Source of the DNA: Bacillus sp. FJAT-52991
GTDB lineage: Bacteria > Bacillota > Bacilli > Bacillales > Domibacillaceae
Direction of reading: 5' to 3'
DNA: 64,000 nt
NCBI RefSeq assembly: GCF_037201805.1
Contig: NZ_CP147404.1
Coordinates: 2,958,501 to 3,022,500 of the forward strand
Shown here: piece after piece, positions 16,068 to 24,986 of the stretch
Position numbering within the stretch: position 1 is the first letter of the stretch
How the letters are laid out: each line of letters begins with the position of its first letter
Program-made: the position numbers and the translations under genes
The notes under the pieces: model-generated
Seen by the model: only the letters and a program-made list of their open reading frames with translations
The model's database searches: none
Told to the model about the DNA's origin: nothing

Positions 16068-16376
16068 GGGAGATTTACTGAACCAGATACGTTTTTTACT
16101 GAATCACTCACTACTTTTTCGGACTCGGAATAGCTTTTTAATGAAATCAAGACTCTTTACTGAATCACGAGGGAGATTTACTGAACTAGATTCGTTTTTT
16201 ACTGAATCACTCACTACTTTTTCGGACTCGGAATAGTTTTTTGATGAAACTAAGACTCTTTACTGAATCACGAGGGAGATTTACTGAACCAGATTCGTTT
16301 TTTACTGAATCACTCACTACTTTTACGGACTTGGAATAGTTTTTTGATGAAGACGACGCTCTTTACTGAGTTATTC
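16068..16376. repeat. minisatellite, three 103-bp tandem units
   Basis: Units begin with GGGAGATTTACTGAAC at 16068, 16171 and 16274, an exact 103-base period. They contain TTTTTTACTGAATCACTCAC, CGGACTCGGAATAG and GACTCTTTACTGAATCACGA. Within each unit TTTACTGAAyCA recurs three times, hinting at a smaller ancestral unit. No convincing coding frame, in a 600-base gap between the response regulator and a divergent gene. The remainder of the gap is AT-rich. Confidence 0.92.
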
Positions 16377-16552
16377 ATCCCTTTTCTAGACTTATGCTTG
16401 CTTTTTGCTGAGTCTAGACGAAAATCACCTAATTTATGATATAATTGTAAAAAATATATCATAAATGGAATCTCTCCATCATAAGGAGATTAGTTATTAA
16501 ATAGCTTTGTTCACGATATACAAAAATGATGCAAACTAAGGGAGCATAGATC

Positions 16553-17107
16553 ATGGAATCAACAAGAAAAAACTCCAAAAAAATAGGTATCATATTACTA
16601 TTTTTCATTTTACTGATTACTTTAACCATCTATGGTAGTATGCAACTCATTATTTTCTTTAATGATCGAGAGAAACAAGCTACTAAAGAGCAGTTAACAA
16701 AAGACGGGATCAATCTTCATCAAGTAAGGAATATCCAAGAAACAGAAGAGACGAACGAAGTCACTGTTAACTCCATAGAACAGGAAGTGTTAGACGTAAT
16801 GAACAAAATGACGCATCAATTTGTTATTGCGGATGACAAATGGGGAGCAGTTGAAATGACGCCTGAACGCATTGATCAACTTACCGAAATTGTATCGGTC
16901 AATGATTACCCTAATAAAGAAAGAATCCTCTCCATCTTAGAAAAATGGAAAAAAGGAAATTTCGAAACAGTCGATGATGATCACAACGTCATTTGGAATA
17001 TGCAAGATGGGAATATCGGAGAAGCCAAAGGGGTCATGAGTGAAAAAGAACAAGAAGCATTTAAAAAGAATAACTTTACAAAAGAAGAAGCGAAAAATCA
17101 CAACTGA
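16553..17107 (+). CDS. membrane-anchored protein, DUF6241-like
   Basis: Product of 184 residues: a lysine-rich cytoplasmic start, one transmembrane helix at about 11-34, then a hydrophilic domain. The segment EVLDVMNKMTHQFVIADDKW through VDDDHNVIWNMQDGNIGEAKG resembles Bacillus DUF6241 proteins as I remember them; function unknown. A weak GGGAGC precedes ATG. The 3' end folds into the gene's own terminator. Confidence 0.7.
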   Translation: MESTRKNSKKIGIILLFFILLITLTIYGSMQLIIFFNDREKQATKEQLTKDGINLHQVRNIQETEETNEVTVNSIEQEVLDVMNKMTHQFVIADDKWGAVEMTPERIDQLTEIVSVNDYPNKERILSILEKWKKGNFETVDDDHNVIWNMQDGNIGEAKGVMSEKEQEAFKKNNFTKEEAKNHN

Positions 17108-17125
17108 TTTCTCGCTTCTTCTTTT
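17081..17125 (+). terminator. intrinsic terminator overlapping the 3' coding end
   Basis: AAAGAAGAAGCGA ... TCGCTTCTTCTTTT hairpin; the left arm encodes the KEEAK residues near the C-terminus. Confidence 0.7.
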
Positions 17126-17138
17126 GCTAACTATCACT

Positions 17139-17170
17139 TGACAAATTTCGAGGAGTGACAGACACCTGTC
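17139..17170 (+). repeat. REP-like element, GTGACAGGCAC family (variant)
   Basis: TTGACAAATTTCGAGGAGTG then ACAGACACCTGTC, in the promoter region of the acetyltransferase gene; one base off the core. Confidence 0.75.
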
Positions 17171-17279
17171 TATCGTCTATTGCATATTAAAACATTTTAT
17201 TGCATAATTATAATTACTTTCTACTTTGAACGGATGCTTCTAAAAGGCACAATAACAGAAAATGATGAGGAGAATGATC

Positions 17280-17735
17280 ATGAATATTTTTAATGCGAAA
17301 ACGAGTGATGTGCAAGCGATTTATCAATTAATTCAAGAGTATGCGGAGAAGGGGATTGTGTTGCCGCGTTCTCTTTTATCGCTTTATCAGCAAATACAAA
17401 GCCTATACGTAATGAAAGAAGGAAATGAAATTCTTGGGGTGGCTGGATTGCATGTGTTAGGTCAGGACCTTGGAGAAGTCCGTTCTTTAGTCGTCTCCCC
17501 TGAACATGCTGGTAAAGGAATTGGCCGGCAATTAGTTGACCATGTCATCAATGAAGCTGCTAGATTGGAAGTGAAACGAGTCATTTCGTTAACTTATGAA
17601 ACTGAGTTTTTCACAAAGTGTGGATTTGAGAAAATTAATAGAGAGGAACTGCCAGAAAAGACTTGGATCGATTGCATGAACTGTCCGAAGCTAGAATGCT
17701 GTGATGAAGTGGCGATGATTAAATATATTCGTTAA
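17280..17735 (+). CDS. GNAT acetyltransferase, short ArgA-like
   Basis: Product of 151 residues with a single GNAT domain. The acetyl-CoA loop is VVSPEHAGKGIGRQLVDHV. The C-terminal WIDCMNCPKLECCDEVAM matches the cysteine-containing tail of short N-acetylglutamate synthase-like enzymes, but no arginine gene is near, so the substrate is open. Of several clustered ATGs, 17280 is chosen because GAGGAG lies eight bases before it. It ends with a strong terminator. Confidence 0.85.
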   Translation: MNIFNAKTSDVQAIYQLIQEYAEKGIVLPRSLLSLYQQIQSLYVMKEGNEILGVAGLHVLGQDLGEVRSLVVSPEHAGKGIGRQLVDHVINEAARLEVKRVISLTYETEFFTKCGFEKINREELPEKTWIDCMNCPKLECCDEVAMIKYIR

Positions 17736-17750
17736 AATAGCTGCCATTCG

Positions 17751-17793
17751 AAAAGAACATCGAGCCCTCGAAGTGACCCGATGTTCTTTTTTC
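17751..17793. terminator. intrinsic terminator
   Basis: AAAAGAACATCG ... CGATGTTCTTTTTT hairpin between convergent acetyltransferase and VTT-domain genes. Confidence 0.85.
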
Positions 17794-17808
17794 AGTTATC
17801 TGGTGATG

Positions 17809-18369
17809 TCATTCACATGAATCATTTCGCTTTCTACCTTGAGCTCTCATAATTTTATAGAAGATATAGCAGATGACAATAATAAGAACAATAGCGAGTT
17901 GCCATTCCCATGTTAATTCCAGCACTTTTTGGACTGAATACGCTTCAATAAACAGCGAGGGGATTTTTCCAATTGTACTCGCTATACTAAAAGAAAGCAG
18001 TCTCATTTGACTAAAAGCTGCCGTCAACGTGACCGCACCAGAAGGGACAAAAGGAACAAATCTTAGGAGAAGGACTAAAAAGATGGCTTCCACCCCTTCT
18101 GTCTGTGCTAACTTTTTCAAAAATCTGTTCTTTAATTGTATATTCAATTTCTTGAGACCATGCCGATAAAGAATAAAACTAATAACAGCCCCTGCTGCTT
18201 CTCCCATGATGGATACAAGAAGTCCTCCTTTAAATCCAAACACAGTAATATTGGCCGCTGTGATAAAAGCACTCGGCAAAACACCTGAAATTGCGATAGC
18301 AATATTTAAACTAATACTGATTAAAAACAAGAGCACTGGATGAGCCAGCAGCCATTGAATATATTCCAT
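17809..18369 (-). CDS. TVP38/TMEM64 (VTT domain) membrane protein
   Basis: About 186 residues, five to six hydrophobic helices. The VTT/DedA-like signature is visible: EAAGAVISFILYRHG, then a basic cytoplasmic loop, and LRFVPFVPSGAVTLTAAF. Family members act as lipid scramblases or flippase-like proteins; the substrate here is unknown. The ATG at 18369 has GGAAAGGA upstream, better than the longer frame. Confidence 0.88.
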   Translation of the reverse strand: MEYIQWLLAHPVLLFLISISLNIAIAISGVLPSAFITAANITVFGFKGGLLVSIMGEAAGAVISFILYRHGLKKLNIQLKNRFLKKLAQTEGVEAIFLVLLLRFVPFVPSGAVTLTAAFSQMRLLSFSIASTIGKIPSLFIEAYSVQKVLELTWEWQLAIVLIIVICYIFYKIMRAQGRKRNDSCE

Positions 18370-18454
18370 TTTGTAAATTCCTTTCCTGACAAGATGCAAG
18401 AAACTTTATTCTATTTTATAATATATAGGAATTAAAATCCTTGGAGGTGGTCAA

Positions 18455-18550
18455 ATGGTAAATCATCTCTATTTACCACAGTCTGGATCGACTCATGCAA
18501 AGCCTGATATGAACATGGCGATACTTTGCATGGGGTGGACGTTCATTTAA
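18455..18550 (+). CDS. possible 31-residue small protein
   Basis: ATG preceded at four bases by GGAGGTGG, a near-perfect ribosome-binding site, and followed by 31 sense codons (MVNHLYLPQSGSTHAKPDMN...). No recognised family. It ends 68 bases before the CD3324-type gene and could be a leader peptide or a real small protein. It could equally be chance, since no comparative data are available. Confidence 0.3.
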   Translation: MVNHLYLPQSGSTHAKPDMNMAILCMGWTFI

Positions 18551-18618
18551 CTTACTATCGCCTATTCTATTTGGCTTTGCACCTTATTTTTCACTATTTA
18601 AATAAGGGGCTGAGCAAG

Positions 18619-18882
18619 ATGAAATATGTAAAAGCGACCAATGTATTACCAGAGCAGTTAATTATCGAAATTCAAAAATATGTTCAAGGGGAAACGATTT
18701 ATATCCCCAAGCCAAAAAAGGCCTACCAACAATGGGGCACACGTTCAGGAAGCAGAAAAACGCTCGACGACAGAAATGCCTCGATTCAGCAAGCCTTTAA
18801 AAACGGCCGAACGCTGGCGCAACTAGCCGACGATTATTTCCTCTCTGTGGAAACCATTAAGAAAATTGTCTATACGAAATAG
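18619..18882 (+). CDS. CD3324 family helix-turn-helix protein
   Basis: Product of 87 residues. The start YVKATNVLPEQLIIEIQKY, then GETIYIPKPK and WGTRSGSRKTLDDRN, and a C-terminal helix-turn-helix (RTLAQLADDYFLSVETIKKIV) match the CD3324 family of Firmicutes, which resembles Mor-type activators. Probably a small DNA-binding regulator. GGGGC precedes the ATG at 18619; longer frames upstream have no site. Confidence 0.82.
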   Translation: MKYVKATNVLPEQLIIEIQKYVQGETIYIPKPKKAYQQWGTRSGSRKTLDDRNASIQQAFKNGRTLAQLADDYFLSVETIKKIVYTK

Positions 18883-18888
18883 ATCTCA

Positions 18889-18928
18889 TAAAAAAAGCGG
18901 TCTTTCTTACTGGAAGACGCTTTTTTTA
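18889..18928 (+). terminator. intrinsic terminator
   Basis: AAAAAAAGCGGTCTTTC ... GGAAGACGCTTTTTTT hairpin after the CD3324-type gene. Confidence 0.75.
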
Positions 18929-19012
18929 TGTCAAGTTCGTTTCTTATTCATTCTCTCCCTTTCCAAAGACCAACCAATGTTTTACACTTAAAGCGAAAGA
19001 GGAGTGATAAAT

Positions 19013-19648
19013 ATGGAACCGTTTATTCGAAGCGATCAATATCATTTTATTAAATCACAGGCACAGATTCTTACGAATGGCCATGCAAGTGTGTCTGATA
19101 TAGATGTTCTTCAAGCCTTGAAATCTCTCGCAAAAGAAAAAATATTTGCTTTGTTTCCAAATATGAATGAGGAGCAGCAGCAAGTGCTTGCTCCCGTCCT
19201 TACGATTGAAGAAAAAGCGGATGCCGAAGCGGTGTTAGCACAATTAAAACCTTATGTAATGCCGTTCCCACAAGTCACAGAACAAACGCTCAAAAAGTTA
19301 TTCCCAAAAGCGAAGAAGCTAAAGACTTCTTTTTTAAAGGAAGTAAATTGGGAAGAGATTTCTTATTTGAGCTGGGCGGACCTTGGCTTAGGCAAAAAGT
19401 TTATTGTTGCTCCATACAACAATAAATTGACTGGTATTCACGGAACATTTAATCCCGTAACGAAAAAAAGCATCTGTGCGCTTTGCCATCAATATGAAGC
19501 GGTCGGCATGTTTATGACGGAAGTAAAAGGACCTCAACAAGGGACCTTTGTTAAAAGAGGAAACTATATTTGCCAAGATCAACACGCATGTAATGAAAAC
19601 ATGACCAAACTCGATCAATTACATGACTTCATTGCGAGAAATAAATAA
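19013..19648 (+). CDS. FusB/FusC-type elongation factor G-binding protein
   Basis: Product of 211 residues. An N-terminal four-helix region is followed by a C-terminal domain with a zinc-finger-like pattern (ICALCHQYEAVGMFM ... NYICQDQHACNENMTKL) that contacts EF-G in FusB-family proteins. FusB relatives rescue EF-G from fusidic acid-stalled ribosomes; chromosomal homologues in Bacillaceae are common and not proof of resistance. GAGGAGTG precedes ATG. Confidence 0.85.
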   Translation: MEPFIRSDQYHFIKSQAQILTNGHASVSDIDVLQALKSLAKEKIFALFPNMNEEQQQVLAPVLTIEEKADAEAVLAQLKPYVMPFPQVTEQTLKKLFPKAKKLKTSFLKEVNWEEISYLSWADLGLGKKFIVAPYNNKLTGIHGTFNPVTKKSICALCHQYEAVGMFMTEVKGPQQGTFVKRGNYICQDQHACNENMTKLDQLHDFIARNK

Positions 19649-19649
19649 T

Positions 19650-19684
19650 GAAAAAGAACCTCATTTGGTAGAGGTTCTTTCTTT
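19650..19684. terminator. intrinsic terminator
   Basis: AAAGAACCTC/GAGGTTCTTT hairpin between convergent FusB-like and HemAT-like genes, touching the HemAT stop. Confidence 0.75.
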
Positions 19685-20885
19685 ATATGACCTTTTCTGT
19701 TTTTAACGATTCAATCGCCTGATTAATAAAAACAATAGCTTCGTTTATGCCATGAGTAGAATTGGATACTAGCTCGATATGATGATTCGCTTTTGGCAGT
19801 TCATTGACTGTTAATTGGAGTGAGTTTACAATTTCTTCAAAAGATTCGTTCGCGCTAGAACAGGAGGATTCATTTGTTTTCACGAGTGAATCTAATCGCT
19901 TCATCACATTTTTGACCTTTTCCATGTCGACATTCGCTCGGTCAATAAGCTCACCAACTGAGTCTGCGGAAGTTTTCGTGGCGTCTGATAATTTCCTTAC
20001 CTCTTCGGCGACGATGGAAAAGCCTTTGCCAACCTCTCCAGCACGAGCCGCTTCAATTGCCGCATTTAAAGATAGTAGATTCGTTTGATCGGCAATGTTA
20101 GTGATCACGCGCATCGAATGAATGACCTCTTCAAACGAAGATGAAAGTTGTTCAATTAATAGATAAGCATCCGAAGAAGTCGTCTCCATTTCGGAAAAGC
20201 TTGCATTTAACTTGGCCATCACCCCTTGCCCAGAGGATGCTAATGTACAAGTTTCATTCACTTTTTCTTTTGTTGAATCAACAGAGGTCAATAGCTGATT
20301 AGAATTCCTCGATAATTCTTTCGTGATTACCATTCCGTCAGAAACGATTTGGGTTAAGCTAGCAGAGGTCCTCTCGATGGCATTTGTCATCTCCGCTTGA
20401 GCCTTCTCATGTTCCTGTTCAATGGCTAGCTGCGTTTCTCTCTCATAAGCTTCTAAAACGAGCTGCTGTTCAAAGCTTAATAGCTTTGAAATAGAAGAAA
20501 TACATTGATATTGCAAAGTTAGATCTTCAACCTTTTCGGTAATCTTCTGAACAAGGCCATTCTGCAGCTGTTGAAAAGCACACATATACCATTTCGGCTT
20601 CAACCCAATTCGATAATGTACTTTCGCTACGCTTAACCGTTTATGAATAAATGCCTCATCTATCGTCCCGTCGAACAGTTCTATGATGTGCTGATGAATC
20701 ACTTTTTTCAATTGTACAATGGTTGAATGTCGCTCAATAATCGACTCTAATTCAGAGCTTTTCATCACCGCTTGATAAAAGCGGTGAATCACATCATCTA
20801 ATTGATCCGCTAAAAGAGCCTTTAGCATTTTTACCCGCTGTAAATCCTCCTCCTTCAGCCGAATCATTTCTAGCTGAAGTTTCAT
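19683..20885 (-). CDS. HemAT-like globin-coupled chemotaxis transducer, N-terminal nonsense codon
   Basis: From the ATG at 20885 the protein has 400 residues: a protoglobin-type sensor (about 1-160) with proximal His90 in [16 protein letters not shown], then a soluble MCP signalling domain ([19 protein letters not shown]..., EEVRKLSD). However, the well-placed start (GAGAGG plus ATG at 20973-20975) reads MLF then TAA, followed in the same frame by [17 protein letters not shown] leading into the globin. HemAT of B. subtilis begins MLFKK, so an ochre codon seems to interrupt codon 4. The ATG at 20885 lacks a ribosome-binding site. Either a recent pseudogene or a short-start variant. A second, intact HemAT is at 29809. 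Confidence 0.8.
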   Translation of the reverse strand: MKLQLEMIRLKEEDLQRVKMLKALLADQLDDVIHRFYQAVMKSSELESIIERHSTIVQLKKVIHQHIIELFDGTIDEAFIHKRLSVAKVHYRIGLKPKWYMCAFQQLQNGLVQKITEKVEDLTLQYQCISSISKLLSFEQQLVLEAYERETQLAIEQEHEKAQAEMTNAIERTSASLTQIVSDGMVITKELSRNSNQLLTSVDSTKEKVNETCTLASSGQGVMAKLNASFSEMETTSSDAYLLIEQLSSSFEEVIHSMRVITNIADQTNLLSLNAAIEAARAGEVGKGFSIVAEEVRKLSDATKTSADSVGELIDRANVDMEKVKNVMKRLDSLVKTNESSCSSANESFEEIVNSLQLTVNELPKANHHIELVSNSTHGINEAIVFINQAIESLKTEKVI

Positions 20886-21189
20886 CTCTGGATCAGCGAG
20901 TTGAATGGAGACTTTTTCCTTACTGTATGAGTATTTTTCTTTCTCGATGTCGCTTTTTCTCTTTTAAAAAAGCATAAGCTTGTTCCGCCTCTCAAAAATA
21001 GGATGGAATAACTAAATAACGATATGTCAATTTTCCTATTTTTCCGAATGCCAAGTCAATGATTTCTAGTATTTTTTACATAAATTTAACAATGAAATTA
21101 CGCCCCACTGCATTAAAATTCCGGCGTCTTCACCTAATCCAGACACCATTTGAAATCTCCTCTTGCAAAAGCCTTTAACTCTATCATAC

Positions 21190-21360
21190 TTAAATGTCTC
21201 TCTTCGACAAAATTCGAGGAGTGACAGGCACCTCTACTTGAATAGCAATTAAATCATCTAACAATGCTTTTTCCCATTCCTTAAACTTATGCCATTTGTC
21301 TTCATCATTATTCTGTTTTTCTTCGTAGTGAACCGCTAGTTGTCGTGTTACATCCTTCAT
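21190..21360 (-). CDS. small hypothetical protein whose C-terminus is encoded by a REP element
   Basis: Product of 56 residues, charged and helical (VTRQLAVHYEEKQNNDEDKW...LLDDLIAIQ). GGAGGG precedes the ATG at 21360. The last 14 residues, EVPVTPRILSKRDI, are the translation of the REP-like element at 21204-21232 and its flank, so the original stop seems to have been replaced. Function unknown. Confidence 0.6.
   Translation of the reverse strand: MKDVTRQLAVHYEEKQNNDEDKWHKFKEWEKALLDDLIAIQVEVPVTPRILSKRDI
21204..21232 (+). repeat. REP-like element, GTGACAGGCAC family (full copy)
   Basis: TCGACAAAATTCGAGGAGTG then ACAGGCACC, lying inside the 3' end of the small gene at 21190-21360. Confidence 0.85.
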
Positions 21361-21533
21361 AGCCGCACCCTCCAATTTATTGTAAAATACTCGCCCATAC
21401 TGCCAAAATATCTTCATTTAGTTGGAGCATTCCCTTTTACCTGCTTGAATGAATTTAGATTATTCCGAAATTTAATTTTCTATATTGTATCATCTTCCAG
21501 TATAGAAAAGCAGGAATTAACCATCAATAAAGG

Positions 21534-21582
21534 AAAAAACCTACACATCCTCCTTATAAGAGGAATGCATAGGTTTCTTTCA
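21534..21582. terminator. hairpin, probable terminator
   Basis: AAAACCTACACATCCTCC ... GAATGCATAGGTTTCTTTC forms an imperfect hairpin with a T-rich end, between the ABC operon's end and the small gene. Confidence 0.45.
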
Positions 21583-21600
21583 AAAATCAAACATATTCGT

Positions 21601-21630
21601 TCGACAAAAATCGGGGAGTGACAGGCACCT
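21601..21630 (+). repeat. REP-like element, GTGACAGGCAC family (full copy)
   Basis: TCGACAAAAATCGGGGAGTG then ACAGGCACCT, two bases from the end of the ABC permease gene. Confidence 0.85.
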
Positions 21631-21632
21631 GT

Positions 21633-22874
21633 TCACTCGTATCGAAGTGCGTCGATTGGTTTCATTTTGGCAGCTTTCATGGATGGGATTAAGCCAAAGA
21701 TGATGCCAACTGCCATAGAGAATATAACGGAGCCCACGATGGCAGGGACTGGAGCGGCGAATGGTAGGTTAGCAAAATACGAGATTGCTTTTGCTCCTCC
21801 TAATCCTACTAGTACGCCGATGATGCCTCCCATACTTGTAAGTACGGCTGATTCAGTTAAGAATTGCCATAGAATCACAGATCGCTTCGCTCCAAGTGCT
21901 TTTTTAATACCGATTTCTCTCGTTCTTTCTGTGACAGATACCAGCATAATATTCATGACACCAATGCCGCCAACGAGTAAGGAAATACTCGCAATGCCTC
22001 CTAATAATAGCGTAAAGGCTTGGTTAAATTCATTGATCTCTTCCATGATTTGATCTAAATTAGGAATGCTGTACTGCCAAGTGGAAGTAGCAGGCAAATG
22101 ACTGTTTAAGGAATCAGCAACGGCTTGCCCTGCCATCTCTAACTCATCTGAATGATACGCTTGGACAAGCACTTGCGGAATATCATTAAAACTTCCTAAG
22201 TGAGGCCACGCAGACTTCGGTACATACATTTTTCCCATACCCATGTCCATCATAAACATATCATTCTCTTCACTTTTCTTATCCGCATACACACCGACAA
22301 CTCGAAATGGCACTTGATTAATCTCAATCACTTGATTAATCGCGCTTCCTTCAGGGAACAAAGCATCTCTTGTCGCTTCATTAATCATCACCACTTGACT
22401 GCCTTTTTCATGCTCAATAGGTGCGATCTTTCTACCCTCAAGGATTTTGATTGGAAAAATGGTAAAGTACTTGTCATCCACCGCATACAATTCCGAATCT
22501 GAATAATTATTTAAATGAAAAGCTTGTGTATAGTTTTGGTAAAAGACAGCAATCGATTTTACTAAGTCTGGTACCATCGCTTCTTCTAATTGTTCATCCG
22601 TGATCGTTGGGATAACATCAGGTGGCTGTTCTTCACTGCCACCCATCATCATCTCACCGCCCATGGCTGCCGCTTCAGGCGACTGAAACATAATGGCAAT
22701 CGAGTTATTTCCCGTTCCAACGAGGCTCGATTTCAAGCTTTCTTTTTGGCCTTCAATCATTGCCACAATCGCAATAATCGAGGCGATCCCGATAATGACA
22801 CCCAACATCGTTAAAATGGAACGCATTTTATGAGCAAAAATAGATTGAAAGGATAGTTTTAAATTATCTAGCAT
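21633..22874 (-). CDS. MacB/YknZ-type ABC transporter permease
   Basis: Product of 413 residues. TM1 is near residues 20-42 (MRSILTMLGVIIGIASIIAIV). A large extracytoplasmic MacB periplasmic-core-like domain follows, then three C-terminal helices typical of FtsX/MacB permeases (GGIGVMNIMLVSVTERTREIGIKKALGA is the coupling region). The start at 22874 has AAAGGAGAG; it overlaps the ATPase stop by 11 bases. With the ATPase and adaptor it forms a YknXYZ-like export or resistance system; B. subtilis YknWXYZ protects from the SDP toxin. Confidence 0.92.
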   Translation of the reverse strand: MLDNLKLSFQSIFAHKMRSILTMLGVIIGIASIIAIVAMIEGQKESLKSSLVGTGNNSIAIMFQSPEAAAMGGEMMMGGSEEQPPDVIPTITDEQLEEAMVPDLVKSIAVFYQNYTQAFHLNNYSDSELYAVDDKYFTIFPIKILEGRKIAPIEHEKGSQVVMINEATRDALFPEGSAINQVIEINQVPFRVVGVYADKKSEENDMFMMDMGMGKMYVPKSAWPHLGSFNDIPQVLVQAYHSDELEMAGQAVADSLNSHLPATSTWQYSIPNLDQIMEEINEFNQAFTLLLGGIASISLLVGGIGVMNIMLVSVTERTREIGIKKALGAKRSVILWQFLTESAVLTSMGGIIGVLVGLGGAKAISYFANLPFAAPVPAIVGSVIFSMAVGIIFGLIPSMKAAKMKPIDALRYE

Positions 22875-23553
22875 GCGGTTCTCTCCTTTCATCCTTGATG
22901 ATCGCCCCATCGCGAAGAAGAATGCTTCGGTTGGCATATTGAGCAATTTCCTCTTCATGCGTAATTAGAACCACTGTCACACCTTCTTTATTCAAGTCTG
23001 TAAATAAGTTCATCACTTGCTCACTAGAAGCGGTATCGAGCGCTCCTGTAGGCTCATCCGCTAAAATGAATTTCGGTTTGTTGATAAGCGCACGGGCAAT
23101 CGCTACCCGCTGCTTTTGTCCACCTGATAATTGCGTCGGCGTAAAATTGACTCGATCCGCTAAACCGACTTTCGTTAACGCCTCAATCGCTAGCTCACGG
23201 CGCTCTTTTTTATTTACCTTCGCATACACAAGAGGCAATTGGACGTTATCTAAAGCGGATAAGCGTGGCAGCAAGTTAAAGTTTTGAAAGACGAAACCAA
23301 TATATTCATTTCGAATCTTGGAAAGGTCATTTTCTTTACGCGATAACACGCTGTTTCCATCAAGCGTATATTCTCCTGACGTTGGTGTATCTAAGCAGCC
23401 TAAAATATTCATGATCGTTGATTTCCCTGAGCCTGAAGGTCCCATAATCGACACATATTCGCCTTCTTCAATGGACAGGTTGATATTATGAAGGATCGGA
23501 ACTTCTTCCTTTCCGATCCAATATGATTTATTGATGTTCTTCAAGTGAATCAT
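22864..23553 (-). CDS. ABC transporter ATPase, MacB/YknY type
   Basis: Product of 229 residues. Walker A GPSGSGKST, Q-loop VFQNFNLLPR, signature LSGGQKQR, Walker B FILADEPTGALD and H-loop LITHEEE are all intact. The LLPRLSALDNVQLPLVYAKV segment is typical of the LolD/MacB/YknY group. The ATG at 23553 overlaps the adaptor's stop, indicating translational coupling. Confidence 0.95.
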   Translation of the reverse strand: MIHLKNINKSYWIGKEEVPILHNINLSIEEGEYVSIMGPSGSGKSTIMNILGCLDTPTSGEYTLDGNSVLSRKENDLSKIRNEYIGFVFQNFNLLPRLSALDNVQLPLVYAKVNKKERRELAIEALTKVGLADRVNFTPTQLSGGQKQRVAIARALINKPKFILADEPTGALDTASSEQVMNLFTDLNKEGVTVVLITHEEEIAQYANRSILLRDGAIIKDERREPHAR

Positions 23554-24751
23554 CAATAGTTACCTTCTTTCCTTCTTTTACTGTGTCATCAGGATACACA
23601 ACATAATCATCTTTAGTTAAGCCGCTCTCAACGATCGTCATCATCATATCTGGTATTTCCTCGCCCAGTTTTACTTCTTGTTTCTTCAATTTCTCATCAA
23701 CGACCGTCCACACAAATGACTTGTCACCATCCATCACAATCATATCTGTTGGGATCGTTACTTCTTGAGGGGCTTCTTCTTCTCCTTTTAATTCAATGAA
23801 GACATGATAGCCAAATTCTAAACCTTCATGCTCAGTTAGTTGAACTTGGAAAGGATAGTTGGATGCTTGCGGGTTCATCGCCATATCACCCATGCCCATA
23901 TCCATGCTCATATCTTCACCATTTTCTTCTGTTGGCAATTTGCCAATTTCGATAATTTTCCCTGGCCATTTTTGTTCTGGATCTTTGCGACTAACTACGT
24001 TCACTTCTTGACCTACTTGGAGCTCATCTTTAATTAATTCGTTCACGTTACCTTTTACAAAATAAGCGTCCGTATTGTAAATTTGCATAAATGAACCTGG
24101 AGCTTGCTGTTGCCCCATTTGATTGTTGCCGCCCGCTGCAGATTGTTTTTGTTCTTCATCAATTTTTTGAACAATGCCATTTACTTTTGCTTTAACAATA
24201 TTATCGTTCACTTTTTTCTTCATTTCTTGATACTCTAAATTCGCTTTTTCCACTTCAAATTGAGCGATCTTTAAATCTGCTTCTGCTTGAGTGACTTGTT
24301 GTCTTAGCGCCGTTTTTTCTTCAGCAGACGCGTTTTTGATTTGCTTTTCTAACGACCAAATTTCTGATTTTTTCTGTTTCACACTGCTATTAGCAATTTC
24401 AAGTTCAAGCCCTTTTTGCTTTAGTTCCATTTCTCCTTCCTTATTTTCATAAGAAAAAAGTTGCGCACCCGCTTTTACAACGTCTCCTTCTTTCACAAAT
24501 ACCTCTTTAACTGTTCCACGCTCAGGGTCAAGAAAGATTTTTTCTGTTTCCTTTGGCTCAACCACTCCAGCGAATAAACTTCCGGAACTAGCCTCCATTC
24601 CTCCCATCATGTCGCTCACCTTCATTGGGAAGATCTCGCCTTCTCCTGCTGAACTATTAAATTTAGACTTTGTAAATATGTAACCACCGGCCAATAAAGC
24701 TAGTATGACAACAACCGAAATTGCAATGATCCACTTCTTCTTTTTACTCAT
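23528..24751 (-). CDS. HlyD-type membrane fusion protein (YknX-like)
   Basis: Product of 407 residues: N-terminal membrane anchor (7-27), split lipoyl half (GTVKEVFVKEGDVVKAGAQLF), a long coiled-coil hairpin (about 110-180) and the second lipoyl half (KAKVNGIVQKIDEE), then barrel domains. A methionine-rich insert (DMSMDMGMGDMAMNP, about residues 285-300) is unusual and could bind copper or silver, which is inference. First gene of the three-gene ABC export operon. Confidence 0.9.
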   Translation of the reverse strand: MSKKKKWIIAISVVVILALLAGGYIFTKSKFNSSAGEGEIFPMKVSDMMGGMEASSGSLFAGVVEPKETEKIFLDPERGTVKEVFVKEGDVVKAGAQLFSYENKEGEMELKQKGLELEIANSSVKQKKSEIWSLEKQIKNASAEEKTALRQQVTQAEADLKIAQFEVEKANLEYQEMKKKVNDNIVKAKVNGIVQKIDEEQKQSAAGGNNQMGQQQAPGSFMQIYNTDAYFVKGNVNELIKDELQVGQEVNVVSRKDPEQKWPGKIIEIGKLPTEENGEDMSMDMGMGDMAMNPQASNYPFQVQLTEHEGLEFGYHVFIELKGEEEAPQEVTIPTDMIVMDGDKSFVWTVVDEKLKKQEVKLGEEIPDMMMTIVESGLTKDDYVVYPDDTVKEGKKVTIDDSLEEHQ

Positions 24752-24939
24752 CTATTTACCTCCTTTTAAATGTCCAATTCACCTTAACTTTCTATCTATC
24801 AACCTCACAAAACCAACATCACCATCTTTTTTCATACAAAAAAACACTTCGACATGATTCTAACAAACACTTTTATTTATTACAAATAATTTTCAAGCAT
24901 GTCCATTCTATTAAACATTCACACTTATACATATCTATA

Positions 24940-24973
24940 AAAAAAACACATAAACCACTATTTGGTTTATGTG
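24940..24973 (-). terminator. intrinsic terminator for the YtkA-like lipoprotein gene
   Basis: ACATAAACC/GGTTTATGT hairpin followed, in the minus direction, by a run of eight T. Confidence 0.8.
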
Positions 24974-24986
24974 AACAACTCATTTA

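Noticed and set aside
16068..16376. CRISPR array
   Set aside because: Whole 103-base units are nearly identical; there are no unique spacers between short repeats and no cas genes.
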